Assembly (NCBI GenBank): GCA_963739085.1
Contig: CAVTZA010000023.1
Span: 1 to 64,000 of the forward strand
Length of the DNA: 64,000 nt
Source: DATFQE01 sp963739085
Lineage (GTDB): Bacteria; Actinomycetota; Thermoleophilia; Gaiellales; Gaiellaceae
Direction of reading: 5' to 3'
Under the pieces are notes generated by a model that was given only the letters and a program-made list of their open reading frames with translations, was not told where the DNA came from and made no database searches. Each line of letters starts with the position of its first letter. Positions within the stretch are counted from its first letter, which is position 1. The translations under genes and the position numbers were made by a program. Shown piece by piece: positions 35,435-44,579 of the stretch.

Positions 35435-37317
35435 CAGCGCACCGTCCCGATCGGCTCGGCCCAGTCGGGCAGCTCGTCCGGTGCCGCGGCGAGGACGAAG
35501 CGGACGTCGTCGCCCGGGTCGCCGACCTCCGCGTCGACGCCGCTCCAGGCGGCCATCTCGGCGATCGCGCCGCGCACGCCGCTCGTCCCGACGTCGTGCA
35601 CGAGCGAGAGGCGCGGCGCCGCCTCCCAGATCGTCCGTATCAGGCGGGCCTCCTCGGCAAGTAACAGACTGTTACTTGTGCCCCGGAGCACGGCCACGAC
35701 GTCTCCGCTACGCCACTTCTGCGGGACGGCACGGACATCCGGGACGAGGCCGACGCAGCCGACCACCGGCGTCGGCGGGATCGAGCGGCCGTCGGTGTCG
35801 TTGTAGAGCGAGACGTTGCCCGACACGACCGGGATGCCGAGCGCTTCCGCCGCCTGCGCGATCCCCTCGATCGCCTGCTCCAGCTCCCAGCCGACCTCGG
35901 GCTTCTCGGGGTTGCCGAAGTTGAGGCAGTCCGTGAGCGCGAGCGGCTCGCCGCCGGCGCAGGCGACGTTCCGCGCCGCGCCGAGCACGGCGAGCGCGCC
36001 GGCGCGGAAGGGGTCGCGCTCGCCGAGCGGGGGGCCGTCGAGCGACACCGCGAGGCCGCGCACCGAGGGGCGGAGCCACAGCACTGCCGCGTCGAGCCCT
36101 GGCCGGCGGACGGTCCGCGAGCCGACGAGCTGGTCGTAGCGCTCGTAGATCCACGAGCGATGCCGGCCGTCCGGCTCGACGTGCGCGGGAGCCGGCACCG
36201 TGGGTCGCCGCTCGACGTCGTAGCGGGGGCACTCGTCGGTCAGGAAGCTCGCCTGGATCGCGCCGACGAGCTCGCCGTCGTGGAAGGCGCGCAGCTCGCC
36301 GGAGTCGGTCACCTCGCCGATCACGGCGTGCGCCAGCTCCCACTTGCGGCAGACGGCCTCGGCCTCGGCGAGCCGCTCGGGCTCGACCACCGCGACCATC
36401 CGTTCCTGGCTCTCGGAGATCATGATCTCCCAGGGCTCGAGCTCCTCCCGCAGCGGCACGCGGTCGAGCTCGACGTCGACGCCGGCGCCGTCGCCGGCCA
36501 TCTCGGACAGCGACGACGCGAGGCCGGCGGCCCCGCAGTCCTGCAGGGAGACGACCAGCCCGCCCTCGACGAGCTCCAGGCTCGCCTCGATCAGCTTCTT
36601 GCCCACGAACGGGTCGCCGATCTGAACGGAGGGCCGCTTGTCCGCGTCCTCCTCGCCCAGCTCCTGGCTCGCGAGGACGCTCGCGCCGCCGATGCCGTCG
36701 CGGCCGGTCGTGGAGCCGTACAGCAGGATCGGGTTGCCGGTCCCGCGTGCGCGCGCGCGTGTAACCAGGCCGGAGGCGGTGAGGCCGACGCACATCGCAT
36801 TGACCAGGCAGTTGCCGCCGTAGGCGGAGTCGAAGACGGCCTCGCCGCCGACGGTCGGGACACCGACGCAGTTGCCGTAATGGCTGATCCCCGAGACGGC
36901 CTGCTCGAAGGCCCAGTCGGGCGCGCCGAAACGGAGCCCGTCGAGGAGCGCGATCGGGCGCGCTCCCATCGCGACGATGTCGCGGAGAATTCCGCCGACG
37001 CCGGTCGCGGCGCCCTGGAACGGCTCGACGGCGGAGGGGTGGTTGTGGCTCTCGACCTTGAAGGCGACGGCGAGGCCCTCGCCGAGGTCGACGACGCCTG
37101 CGTTCTCGCCGGGCCCCTGGAGGACACGCTCCCCGGCCGAGGGCAGGCGCCTGAGCAGGGGGGCGGAGTGCTTGTACCCGCAGTGCTCCGACCACAGCAG
37201 CGAGAACACGGCGAGCTCGAAGTCGTTCGGACCGCGGCCAAGCAGCTCGGTGATGCGATCGAACTCACCGTCGGTGAGCCCGAGTTCGCGATGCAGGGGT
37301 ACCGCGACCCTCGTCAG
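35434..37317 (-). CDS. purL: phosphoribosylformylglycinamidine synthase II, short form
   Basis: PurL of the small (PurLQS) type: LLWSEHCGYKHS, ATP-binding KVESHNHPSAVEP, GGILRDI, GGEAVFDS and ISESQERM are present, but the C-terminal AIRS domain is about 100 residues shorter than usual (627 versus about 740). Family-like sequence begins at LTRVAVPLHRELGLT, whose first codon is CTG 37317, 7 bases after a TAGACT box; no ATG or GTG exists there and the first GTG (37209) would delete conserved residues. purQ and purS are not in the window. Gene order purL-purF. Confidence 0.88.
   Translation of the reverse strand: MTRVAVPLHRELGLTDGEFDRITELLGRGPNDFELAVFSLLWSEHCGYKHSAPLLRRLPSAGERVLQGPGENAGVVDLGEGLAVAFKVESHNHPSAVEPFQGAATGVGGILRDIVAMGARPIALLDGLRFGAPDWAFEQAVSGISHYGNCVGVPTVGGEAVFDSAYGGNCLVNAMCVGLTASGLVTRARARGTGNPILLYGSTTGRDGIGGASVLASQELGEEDADKRPSVQIGDPFVGKKLIEASLELVEGGLVVSLQDCGAAGLASSLSEMAGDGAGVDVELDRVPLREELEPWEIMISESQERMVAVVEPERLAEAEAVCRKWELAHAVIGEVTDSGELRAFHDGELVGAIQASFLTDECPRYDVERRPTVPAPAHVEPDGRHRSWIYERYDQLVGSRTVRRPGLDAAVLWLRPSVRGLAVSLDGPPLGERDPFRAGALAVLGAARNVACAGGEPLALTDCLNFGNPEKPEVGWELEQAIEGIAQAAEALGIPVVSGNVSLYNDTDGRSIPPTPVVGCVGLVPDVRAVPQKWRSGDVVAVLRGTSNSLLLAEEARLIRTIWEAAPRLSLVHDVGTSGVRGAIAEMAAWSGVDAEVGDPGDDVRFVLAAAPDELPDWAEPIGTVR
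35658..35678. repeat. AT-rich perfect inverted repeat inside purL
   Basis: CAAGTAACAG-A-CTGTTACTTG: 10-bp arms around one base, in the middle of a very GC-rich gene. It includes the rare codon TTA in the purL frame (residues ...TSNSLLLAEE). It looks like a regulator-binding palindrome or a small insertion scar. Confidence 0.65.
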
Positions 37318-37324
37318 GGGACCG

Positions 37325-37354
37325 AGTCTAGCGCCGGCTCCTGACAGGTACGTT
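37325..37354. promoter_or_regulatory. divergent leaderless -10 boxes (purL / EamA transporter)
   Basis: TAGACT on the minus strand (37325-37330) is 7 bases before the CTG at 37317. TACGTT on the plus strand (37349-37354) is 7 bases before GTG 37362. Neither gene has a ribosome site. Confidence 0.55.
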
Positions 37355-37361
37355 CAGCCTC

Positions 37362-38273
37362 GTGACGCACCGCTACGTGCCGCTACTCCTGCTGCTGACC
37401 GGGCTCTGGGGCTCGTCGTTCCTGTTCATCGAGATCGGCCTTCGCGAGGTCGAGCCGGCGACCCTCATCATGCTGCGGCTGCTCTCGGCGGCGTTGGTGT
37501 TGCTTCCCGCCATGGCAATCGCGTTCGGCGTCCGCAACGGGGGCGAGCGCCTGCGTTCGGCTTGGAAGCCGCTCGTCGTCCTCGGGACGATCAATGCGGC
37601 GATCCCGTTCACGCTGATCGCCTGGGGGCAGACTCACATCGACTCGGGGGTCGCCGCCATCGCGAACGCTTCGATGCCGATCTTCGTGGCGTTATTGGCG
37701 ATCCGCTTCCTGCCGAGCGAACGTGCGACCGGCACACGCGTCGCAGGGATCGTCGCCGGCATCCTCGGCGTAGGCGTGCTCGCCGGCGCCAACCCCGGCG
37801 GTGGGTTGCCTGCGGTTGCGGGCACCCTCGCCGTCGTGGCCGCAGCGGTCATGTATGCGAGTGGAGCGCTGTACGCCCAGACCCACGTGGAGGACACGCA
37901 CCCGCTCGTGCTCGCCACCGGCTCGACGCTCGTCGGCGGCGCCGTGCTCCTTCCGCTCGGGCTCGCCGAAGCCCCGGCGCAATTCCCCGGCTGGGAGCTC
38001 TGGGTCTCGGTCGCCGCGCTCGGGGTCGGTGGGATGGCGGCCGGTCAATTCGTTTATTACGTCCTGCTGGAGAACCACGGCTCGGCGAAAGCCTCGTTCG
38101 TCACCTACCTCCTACCCGTGATGGCTCTGCTACTCGGGGTCGTGTTCCTGGACGAGCCGCTGACGATCTCTGCGCTGGTAGGGCTCGTGCTCGTGCTGCT
38201 CGGGGTGGCGCTCGGGTCGGGGTTGCTCCGGCCGGCGCGCCGACGCGAGCCCGCGGCCGTGCATGCGCCGTGA
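37362..38273 (+). CDS. EamA/DMT-family transporter
   Basis: 303-residue drug/metabolite exporter with ten predicted helices in two EamA repeats (GLWGSSFLFIEIGL..., and MYASGALYAQTHV ... SFVTYLLPVMALLLGVVFLDEPLT). Members export amino acids or other metabolites; substrate unknown. GTG start; GTGA overlap with the GNAT gene. Confidence 0.88.
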   Translation: MTHRYVPLLLLLTGLWGSSFLFIEIGLREVEPATLIMLRLLSAALVLLPAMAIAFGVRNGGERLRSAWKPLVVLGTINAAIPFTLIAWGQTHIDSGVAAIANASMPIFVALLAIRFLPSERATGTRVAGIVAGILGVGVLAGANPGGGLPAVAGTLAVVAAAVMYASGALYAQTHVEDTHPLVLATGSTLVGGAVLLPLGLAEAPAQFPGWELWVSVAALGVGGMAAGQFVYYVLLENHGSAKASFVTYLLPVMALLLGVVFLDEPLTISALVGLVLVLLGVALGSGLLRPARRREPAAVHAP

Positions 38274-38779
38274 CCGTCTCGATCCGGCGCGCCCAGCTCG
38301 ACGATCTCGACTTCTTCGAGGAGCTGCTCTCGCACGACGAGGTCGAGCCCTTCCTGGCCGCCGTCCGGACGCGCGACCGCGAGGGCCTACGGGCCGAGCT
38401 CGAGCGCTCGCTGGCGGAGCCCGAGGACTTCGGCCGCTACGTGATCGAGGTCGACGGCGAGCGGGCCGGGACGATGGGCTTCGAGGTAGCGAACCGGCGG
38501 AGCCGTATCGCCAACCTCGGTGGGCTCGCCGTGCACCCCGACTACCGCGGCCGGCGGGTCGCGGACGAGGCGGCCCGGCAGTTCCAACGCCACCTCCTGC
38601 TCGAGCTCGGCTACCACCGGCTGCAGATGGAGATCTACGGCTTCAACGACCGCGCCCACGCGCACGCCGAGCGGGCGGGATGGGTTCGCGAGGGAGTCCG
38701 GCGGAAGGCGTACCACCGCCACGGCGAGTGGGTGGACAGCGTCCTCTACGGGATCGTCCTCGAGGACCTCGAGGAGTAG
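38270..38779 (+). CDS. GNAT-family acetyltransferase
   Basis: 169-residue single-domain acetyltransferase. LGGLAVHPDYRGRRVADEAARQ is acetyl-CoA-binding motif A (strand 4 and the pyrophosphate loop), and YGFNDRAHAHAERAGWVREG is motif B, giving a RimJ/RimL-like pattern. Acceptor unknown. Coupled to the EamA gene by a GTGA overlap. Confidence 0.88.
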   Translation: MTVSIRRAQLDDLDFFEELLSHDEVEPFLAAVRTRDREGLRAELERSLAEPEDFGRYVIEVDGERAGTMGFEVANRRSRIANLGGLAVHPDYRGRRVADEAARQFQRHLLLELGYHRLQMEIYGFNDRAHAHAERAGWVREGVRRKAYHRHGEWVDSVLYGIVLEDLEE

Positions 38780-38786
38780 GGAGGGC

Positions 38787-40181
38787 CTAGTCGCCCGTGA
38801 GGACAGCCGCCGCCGCCTCGAGGTTGGCGCGTCCGGCGCCGAACGTCTCGACGACTCCGGCCGTTCCCTCGGGGAGCCAGCCCGGCAGGCCGGTCTCGAC
38901 GACCACCGCATCCGGTCGGCGGGCCACAAGCTCGGCGGCCAGCCGCCGCTGCCAGGCGTGGCGGCCGCCGTCACGGAGGACGACGACCAGCGGCCTGGAG
39001 TCGAGCTTGGTCGGCTCGTCGCCCTCGCGCAGGCGGATCACCTCGGTATCCGGCAGCCGCCGCCGCAACGCGTCGCCCAGGCCGTTCGCGTTCGGGCCGG
39101 CGGCGATGTTGGCGGTCGGCACGAGCTCGACCACGACGGGGCCCGAGGGCAACGCGAAGGCGCCGGAGGCCCGCAAGGCCCGGCGCGCGGCCACCGAGCC
39201 GGCGGCGCGCCCCGCGCCGGCGCCCGCCGCGGCGAAAGTCCCCAGCCGCTCGAGCCGCCCCGAAGCCTCGCTCAGGCGCTCCTCGGTGAGCCGCCCCGAC
39301 TCGACCGCCGCGACCACGGCCGCGTGCACCGGCTCGACCGGGAGGTCGTGGCCGAGGCAGAGGGCGTCCACCCCGGCGGCGAGCGAGCGCACAGCTGCCT
39401 CCTCGACGCCGATTGTGGCGGCGACGGCCCGCATGTCCAGCGCGTCGCTGACGATCGGCCCTTCGAACCCGAGCTCGTCCCGGAGGAGCCGAACGGCGGC
39501 GGGATTGACCGTCGCGGGGTCGCCGCCGAGCGAAGGGACGACGACGTGCGCGGTCATCACCGCGTGGGCCCCGGCGGCGACCGCCGCGCGGAACGGAAGC
39601 AGGTGGGCGTCGAGGTCGCCGCGCGACACGGGCAGCTCGAGGTGCGAGTCGGCGCTCGTGTCGCCGTGCCCGGGGAAGTGCTTCGCGCAGGCGCTCACCC
39701 CGGCGCTCTGCAAGCCCTCGACCGCCGCCGAGACGTGGCGGGCTACGAGCTCCGCGTCGGAACCGAACGAGCGGACACCGATCACCGGGTTGTCCGGGTT
39801 GGTGTTGACGTCGGCGACGGGCGCGAAGTCGAGGTTCACACCAAGCGAGGCGAGGTCGCGGCCGATGGCGGCATAGACCTCGCGGGTGAGGCCGACGTCG
39901 TCGACGACGCCGAGCGCGAGGTTGCCGGGGGACGAGCTCCCGGACGCGGCCTCGAGCCGTGTGACGTCGCCGCCTTCCTCGTCGGTTGCGACCACGAGGG
40001 TGGGGCTCGCCTCGCGCAACCGAGCCGTCAAGGCGGCCACCTGGTCGGCGTCGCGGATATTGCGGCCGAAGAGCACGACGCCGCCGAGCCCGCGCTCGAC
40101 CCAGCTCAGGAGGTCGTCCGGCGCCTGCAGGCCGGCGAACCCGGGCAGCAGGCAGCGGGCGGCGAGCTGATCGCGGGTCAT
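38787..40181 (-). CDS. nagZ: beta-N-acetylhexosaminidase, GH3 (NagZ type)
   Basis: 464-residue glycoside hydrolase family 3 enzyme that removes N-acetylglucosamine from cell-wall fragments such as GlcNAc-MurNAc. The NagZ loop KHFPGHGDTSADSH (catalytic His/Asp dyad) and nucleophile Asp in IVSDALDM are intact, and VATDEEGGDVTRL marks the N-terminal barrel; a second alpha/beta domain follows. No signal peptide is present, so it acts in the cytoplasm on imported sugars. ATG overlaps the permease stop by 4 bases. Last gene of the ABC operon. Confidence 0.9.
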   Translation of the reverse strand: MTRDQLAARCLLPGFAGLQAPDDLLSWVERGLGGVVLFGRNIRDADQVAALTARLREASPTLVVATDEEGGDVTRLEAASGSSSPGNLALGVVDDVGLTREVYAAIGRDLASLGVNLDFAPVADVNTNPDNPVIGVRSFGSDAELVARHVSAAVEGLQSAGVSACAKHFPGHGDTSADSHLELPVSRGDLDAHLLPFRAAVAAGAHAVMTAHVVVPSLGGDPATVNPAAVRLLRDELGFEGPIVSDALDMRAVAATIGVEEAAVRSLAAGVDALCLGHDLPVEPVHAAVVAAVESGRLTEERLSEASGRLERLGTFAAAGAGAGRAAGSVAARRALRASGAFALPSGPVVVELVPTANIAAGPNANGLGDALRRRLPDTEVIRLREGDEPTKLDSRPLVVVLRDGGRHAWQRRLAAELVARRPDAVVVETGLPGWLPEGTAGVVETFGAGRANLEAAAAVLTGD

Positions 40182-41014
40182 CCGCGGACGGCGCCGGCGG
40201 TCAGGCCGAAGGCGACGCGCCGGTGGACGAGCAGGAAGAAGCCGACGACCGGCAGCGCGGTCAGGCTGGCCGCGGCCATCAGCGGGCCCCACTCGGTGCC
40301 GCGCAGCGTGGTGAACGAGGCGAGCCACACGGTGAGCGTCTGCTTCTCCTGGCTCTGCAACAGGACGTAGGCGATGATGAACTCGTTCCAGACCTGGATG
40401 AAGGCGAAGATCGACGTCGCCACCAGGCCCGGCGCGACGAGGGGCAGCAGGATCCGGACGAACGCACCGAAGCGCGTGGAGCCGTCGACCATCGCCGCCT
40501 CCTCGAGCTCGCGCGGCACGCCGAGCATGAAGCCGCGCAGGGTCCAGACGCAGAACGGCAGCACGAAGGTCAGGTAGGTGAGGATCACGCCGGTCAGCTT
40601 GTCGACCTCGCCGGCGCGGCTGAGCAGGATGTAGAGCGGGATGATGAGCGCGTTCAGCGGCACCATCTGCACGCCGATGATCAGGACGATGAACGCCGCG
40701 CGGCCGCGGAAGCGGAATTTCGCCAGGGCGAGCGCCGCGAGGAACGCGAGCACCATCGACAGCGCGGTCACCGCGACGACGACGATCAGGCTGTTGCGGA
40801 CGCTCGACCAGAAGTGCGGCCGGTTGATGGCGTTGTCGAAGTTCGACAGCGTGGCCGGCGAGGGCACGAAGTCGGGCGAGAAATTGAGGATGTCGATCGG
40901 TCGCTTGAACGCCGTCGAGACCATCCAGTAGACGGGGAAGACCATCACGACGAACACGAGCAGGCCGAGCAGGTTGATCCCGACGCGCCGCAGCCGCTTG
41001 CGCCTCGGTCTCAT
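40178..41014 (-). CDS. amino-sugar ABC transporter permease (MalG type)
   Basis: 278-residue CUT1 permease with six helices and the EAA loop (ELEEAAMVDGSTRFGAFVRILLP) that docks with the ATPase. Resembles the DasC/NgcG permeases for chitobiose or GlcNAc, supported by the neighbouring nagZ and DasR-like regulator. Overlaps both neighbours by 4 bases. Confidence 0.9.
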   Translation of the reverse strand: MRPRRKRLRRVGINLLGLLVFVVMVFPVYWMVSTAFKRPIDILNFSPDFVPSPATLSNFDNAINRPHFWSSVRNSLIVVVAVTALSMVLAFLAALALAKFRFRGRAAFIVLIIGVQMVPLNALIIPLYILLSRAGEVDKLTGVILTYLTFVLPFCVWTLRGFMLGVPRELEEAAMVDGSTRFGAFVRILLPLVAPGLVATSIFAFIQVWNEFIIAYVLLQSQEKQTLTVWLASFTTLRGTEWGPLMAAASLTALPVVGFFLLVHRRVAFGLTAGAVRG

Positions 41015-41985
41015 CGCGTCTCCCCGATGCGGACCATCTCGCGGATGTAGACGAACGTCACGACGAGCATGACGAGCACCATCACGACCGCGATCGCCGA
41101 GCCCAGCCCGTACTGCTGGATGCGGAACGAGGCCACGAAGGCGTAGATCGCCATCAGGAAGTACTCCTCCGCGGGCTGCCCGCCGCGCGCGATCCAGACC
41201 TGGTTGAACACCTGGAAGTCCCAGATGATCGAGAGGCTGATCAGGATCACGAAGATCGGCTTGAGGACCGGGACGATGATGTCCCGGAAGATGCGCAGCG
41301 GCCCGGCGCCGTCCAGCGACGCCGCCTCCACCAGCTCATTCGGTACCTGCGTGAGCCCGGCGAAGAGCGTGATCGTGACGAAGGGGATCGCGCCCCAGAC
41401 CACGATCGCGCCGATGATGATGAACCCCGTCCGTGAGTTCTCGAACCAGTCGTGGTGGACGTAGTCGCCGATGTGGAGCTCGGTGAGCAGGTAGTTCACG
41501 ACGCCGAACTCGAAGTCGAACATCCAGATCCAGATGTTCACGGCGACCACGACGGGCATCGACCAGACGAGCACGAGCCCGCTCGTGAGCAGGAGGCGCA
41601 TGAAGCCGCCGAGGCGCACGAGCAGCAGCGCGAAGAGCGTCCCGAACACCATCGTGAAGGTGACGCAGAGGGCGGTGAACACGAACGTTCGCAGCAGGAC
41701 GTGCCAGAACTGCGCGTCGTGGAGGATCGTCGAGTAGTTGTCCACCCCGATCCACTTGCCCTGGTGGCGGATCAGCTCGAAGAGCCCGTACTGCTGGAAC
41801 GACAGCGCCCCGAGCAGGTAGAGCGGATATGCGAGGACCGCCGCGATGACCGCGACGGCCGGGGCGAGGAGGAGATAAGGGACGAGGCCGCGGCTGATCC
41901 GCAGGCCGAGACGACGAGGCCGCCGGGCCGGCGCGATCGCCGGCCCGACGGCCACTGTCGTGGGGGCAGAGGGAGCTTGGCTCAC
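41011..41985 (-). CDS. amino-sugar ABC transporter permease (MalF type)
   Basis: 324-residue partner permease with a long cytoplasmic N-terminus, six helices and the EAA loop (ELVEAASLDGAGPLRIFRDIIVPVL). GTG start at 41985, 32 bases after the binding-protein gene. The cognate ATPase is probably the MsmX-type protein encoded divergently at 47395, as none is present in this operon. Confidence 0.9.
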   Translation of the reverse strand: MSQAPSAPTTVAVGPAIAPARRPRRLGLRISRGLVPYLLLAPAVAVIAAVLAYPLYLLGALSFQQYGLFELIRHQGKWIGVDNYSTILHDAQFWHVLLRTFVFTALCVTFTMVFGTLFALLLVRLGGFMRLLLTSGLVLVWSMPVVVAVNIWIWMFDFEFGVVNYLLTELHIGDYVHHDWFENSRTGFIIIGAIVVWGAIPFVTITLFAGLTQVPNELVEAASLDGAGPLRIFRDIIVPVLKPIFVILISLSIIWDFQVFNQVWIARGGQPAEEYFLMAIYAFVASFRIQQYGLGSAIAVVMVLVMLVVTFVYIREMVRIGETR

Positions 41986-42017
41986 GCCGCGAGTCTCGCT
42001 CGTGCCTTAGAGCGGGC

Positions 42018-43328
42018 TCAACTACCTCGATTGAGCTCGCTCGTGATCTCCTGGCTTGCCTTCTTCGCCTCCGAGGCGACGCTGTGACGCCCGGAGAAGA
42101 TCCGAACCAGCATGTTGCGGATGATCCGCTTGTTCTCGACGTTGACCCAGTTCGGCGCTGCGGGGACGAACCAGCTCGCGGCGGACGCCTTGGCGAACGG
42201 CGCGATCTGCTTGTTCGTCTTGTGCACGTTGGCGAGCGAGGTCGTGTTCGGCAGGACCTTGCCCACGGTCGCCATGTAGCGCATCAGGTCGGTGCTGGTG
42301 AACTCCTTGAGCCAGTCGACCGCCAGCTGCTTGTTCCGGCTGGTGACCGGGACCGCCAGGTCGGAGCCGCCCAGGAACGTCGGCATGTACTTGCCCGCCG
42401 TGTGGCTCGGCATCGGGTAGGCGCCGATCGAGTCGGCCAGGTTCGGGTTGCCCGTGTCCTTGTTCAGGGCGTAGCCCCACTCCCAACCGTTGGCGATGAT
42501 CGAGCCGACCTTGCCCTTGGCGAAGACGAGCGCCTGGGCAGGGTTGGCCTCGTCGCCGGTCTTGTTCGCACGCGAGTACGAGCGCACGATCTTCTTGAGG
42601 CGGGTCAGCGCCTGGATCGCCTGCGGCGAGTCCAGCGTGCCCTTCCACTTGCCGTTCTTGAACGTGGCGATCTGGCCGCCGTAGTCGTAGACGAACGACA
42701 TCGACGCGAGCCAGTACTGACCCGGGAAGTAGAGCGCCGAGTAGCGGCGATCCTTGCCGAACTTCTTCTGGAGCTTGCCCAGGTCGGTCTGGAACTGATC
42801 GAGGCTCTTCGGCGTGCCCTTGATGCCGGCGGCCTTGTACTGGTCGGTCCGGTAGATCACGCCGCGTGCGCCCGCGTAGTACGGGACGCCGTAGAGCTTG
42901 CCCTTGTACGTGGCCGACTCGGTCAGGCCCTTCAGCCAGGTGGCCGAGTTCGGGATGCTCCGCTTCGACGAGGTGATGTCGGCGAAGGCCCCCGCGGCCA
43001 TGTACTTCGTCATCTCGGTGTTGCCGAGCTCGATCACGTCGGGGGCGTTGTTGCCCGCGAGCGACGCGTCGAACTTCGTCAGGTGGTCGTTCCAGGTCTG
43101 GTACTCGACCTTGACGTTCGTGCCGGGATGGCTGGCCTCGAACTTGTTGCTCGCGGCATTCACCGCGCCTTCCCAGTTCTGCTGGGCGTCGACCTGCAAC
43201 CAGACGCGCAGTGTCGTCGCCTGCGCCGCGTGGGGCGACGCAGAGCGCGCCGGGACCCCGCTCGCAGTCGAAACGCCGAACGCCAGCGAGGCGCAGACCA
43301 CGGCGGCTGCGACTACTCGTAGTCTCAT
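42018..43328 (-). CDS. ABC transporter substrate-binding protein, likely amino sugars
   Basis: 436-residue family-1 solute-binding protein. N-terminal export signal (residues 5-25); the only cysteine there (VVC) does not make a good lipobox, so anchoring is uncertain. The mature part has the expected lobes (LRVWLQVDAQQNWEGAV, APDVIELGNTEMTKYMAAGAF, GGSDLAVPVTSRNKQLAVDWL), similar to DasA/NgcE-type proteins. Strong ribosome site (GGAGGAGG). A dre-like operator lies 48 bases upstream and a perfect one 173 bases upstream, so control by the adjacent GntR protein is expected. Confidence 0.9.
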   Translation of the reverse strand: MRLRVVAAAVVCASLAFGVSTASGVPARSASPHAAQATTLRVWLQVDAQQNWEGAVNAASNKFEASHPGTNVKVEYQTWNDHLTKFDASLAGNNAPDVIELGNTEMTKYMAAGAFADITSSKRSIPNSATWLKGLTESATYKGKLYGVPYYAGARGVIYRTDQYKAAGIKGTPKSLDQFQTDLGKLQKKFGKDRRYSALYFPGQYWLASMSFVYDYGGQIATFKNGKWKGTLDSPQAIQALTRLKKIVRSYSRANKTGDEANPAQALVFAKGKVGSIIANGWEWGYALNKDTGNPNLADSIGAYPMPSHTAGKYMPTFLGGSDLAVPVTSRNKQLAVDWLKEFTSTDLMRYMATVGKVLPNTTSLANVHKTNKQIAPFAKASAASWFVPAAPNWVNVENKRIIRNMLVRIFSGRHSVASEAKKASQEITSELNRGS

Positions 43329-43375
43329 AGATGCCTCCTCCGAGCGGTGGCGCGCGAGACGCGCCGGTCGCTGAT

Positions 43376-43387
43376 TGGTATGTACCA
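43376..43387. promoter_or_regulatory. dre-like operator (TGGT-N4-ACCA)
   Basis: TGGTATGTACCA, 5-bp arms with a mismatched centre, 48 bases before the binding-protein ATG and about 40 bases downstream of a TTGACA-like -35 (minus strand, 43426-43431). A position suited to repression. Confidence 0.6.
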
Positions 43388-43500
43388 CTTCACTCCAGGC
43401 GGAGGCTCGCACACCGAACCGGTGTTGTCAAGGTCTGGTGAACGAGTCGCTGAATGCCAGTCACCTAGCGGCTATTTGCTTAACGAACCGCCGACACCAA

Positions 43501-43512
43501 TGGTCTAGACCA
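43501..43512. promoter_or_regulatory. perfect DasR-type operator
   Basis: TGGTCTAGACCA, a perfect 12-bp palindrome identical to the core of the Streptomyces DasR-responsive element. It lies between the SIS gene and the binding-protein gene, upstream of the latter. Confidence 0.75.
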
Positions 43513-43520
43513 AGGTGGCG

Positions 43521-44579
43521 CTACCGCGCCAGAGTGACCTTGCTCAATCCGGCCGGGCGGTCGGGATCGAGCCCTTTCGCCTGAGCGAGCGCCCATGCGA
43601 GCAGCTGCCCGGGGAGGATCGAGAGAAGCGGCGCCAGCAGACCGATCGAAGGCGCGGGAACCGGTAGGACGTGGGCTGCGCCCTCGAGCGAGCGCGCGGC
43701 GGTACCACTCGCGATCAGCGTCGCGCCCTTGGCCCGCGCGAGCTCGGCAGCTTCGCGCACCGCAGGCAGGCCCGCGTCGTCGGCCGCAACCGCCCAGACG
43801 GGAAAGAGCCCGTCCAGCGCGGCGACGGGGCCGTGGGCGAAATCGGTGGCGGTCAGCGGCTCAGCCGCGACCCTGCAGGTCTCGAGCAGCTTGAGCGAGA
43901 TCTCGCGCGCGGTCGCGAACTCGGGACCGCGACCGATCACGAACATCCGCCCGACGAAGGCGAGCGAGGCGACCATCTCGCGGACGCGTGGCTCGAGCGC
44001 CGGGATCACGCCGGCCATGAGCTCCGCGACCTCACGGATTCCGCTCGCAACGCGCGCCCCGTCGTCGGCCGCACAGCCGGCAAGGAGGGCGAGTGCCGCG
44101 ACCTGCGTGGTGTACGTCTTGGTGGCGGCGATCGCGTGCTCGGGCCCTGCGGCGAGGGGCAGGACGAGCTCGCAGGCGCCGGCGAGCGCCGAGTCGGGGT
44201 CGTTCGTCAGGGCGATCGTGAGGGCGCCTTGCCGCCGCGCCCGCTCCGTGTAGTCGACGACGTCGGGGGTGCGCCCCGACTGCGACAGCGCGACCACGCA
44301 GGAGCGCGAGAAGTCGAGCTCGGCGCCGTAGTAGACCGAGAGCGAGATCGAGTCGCGCAACGCCGTCCAGCCGGGAAGGAGGCCGAAGGCGTAGACGCCG
44401 TACGAGGCCGCGTTGTCCGACGAGCCGTGGCCGACGAGCCGCACCGGGCCGGGCCCGTAGTCGCGCATCCGGCGGGCCACGGCTTCGTATGCCGGCCACT
44501 CTTCGGCCAGGCGCAGGATCGCCGCCGGCTGCTCCCTGATCTCGCCCAGGAGCTGCGAGCCGGCGACCGTCTCCGTCAC
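43521..44579 (-). CDS. double-SIS sugar-phosphate isomerase/deaminase (NagB-II/GlmS isomerase-like)
   Basis: 352 residues with two SIS domains: GHGSSDNAASYG ... SQSGRTPDVVDYTE in the first, and IGRGPEFATAREISLKLLETC in the second. It ends GLDPDRPAGLSKVTLAR, like the isomerase half of glucosamine synthase but without the glutaminase half. In this setting the likely activity is glucosamine-6-phosphate deamination to fructose-6-phosphate (NagB-II). Overlaps the regulator stop by 4 bases (GTGA). Confidence 0.85.
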   Translation of the reverse strand: MTETVAGSQLLGEIREQPAAILRLAEEWPAYEAVARRMRDYGPGPVRLVGHGSSDNAASYGVYAFGLLPGWTALRDSISLSVYYGAELDFSRSCVVALSQSGRTPDVVDYTERARRQGALTIALTNDPDSALAGACELVLPLAAGPEHAIAATKTYTTQVAALALLAGCAADDGARVASGIREVAELMAGVIPALEPRVREMVASLAFVGRMFVIGRGPEFATAREISLKLLETCRVAAEPLTATDFAHGPVAALDGLFPVWAVAADDAGLPAVREAAELARAKGATLIASGTAARSLEGAAHVLPVPAPSIGLLAPLLSILPGQLLAWALAQAKGLDPDRPAGLSKVTLAR

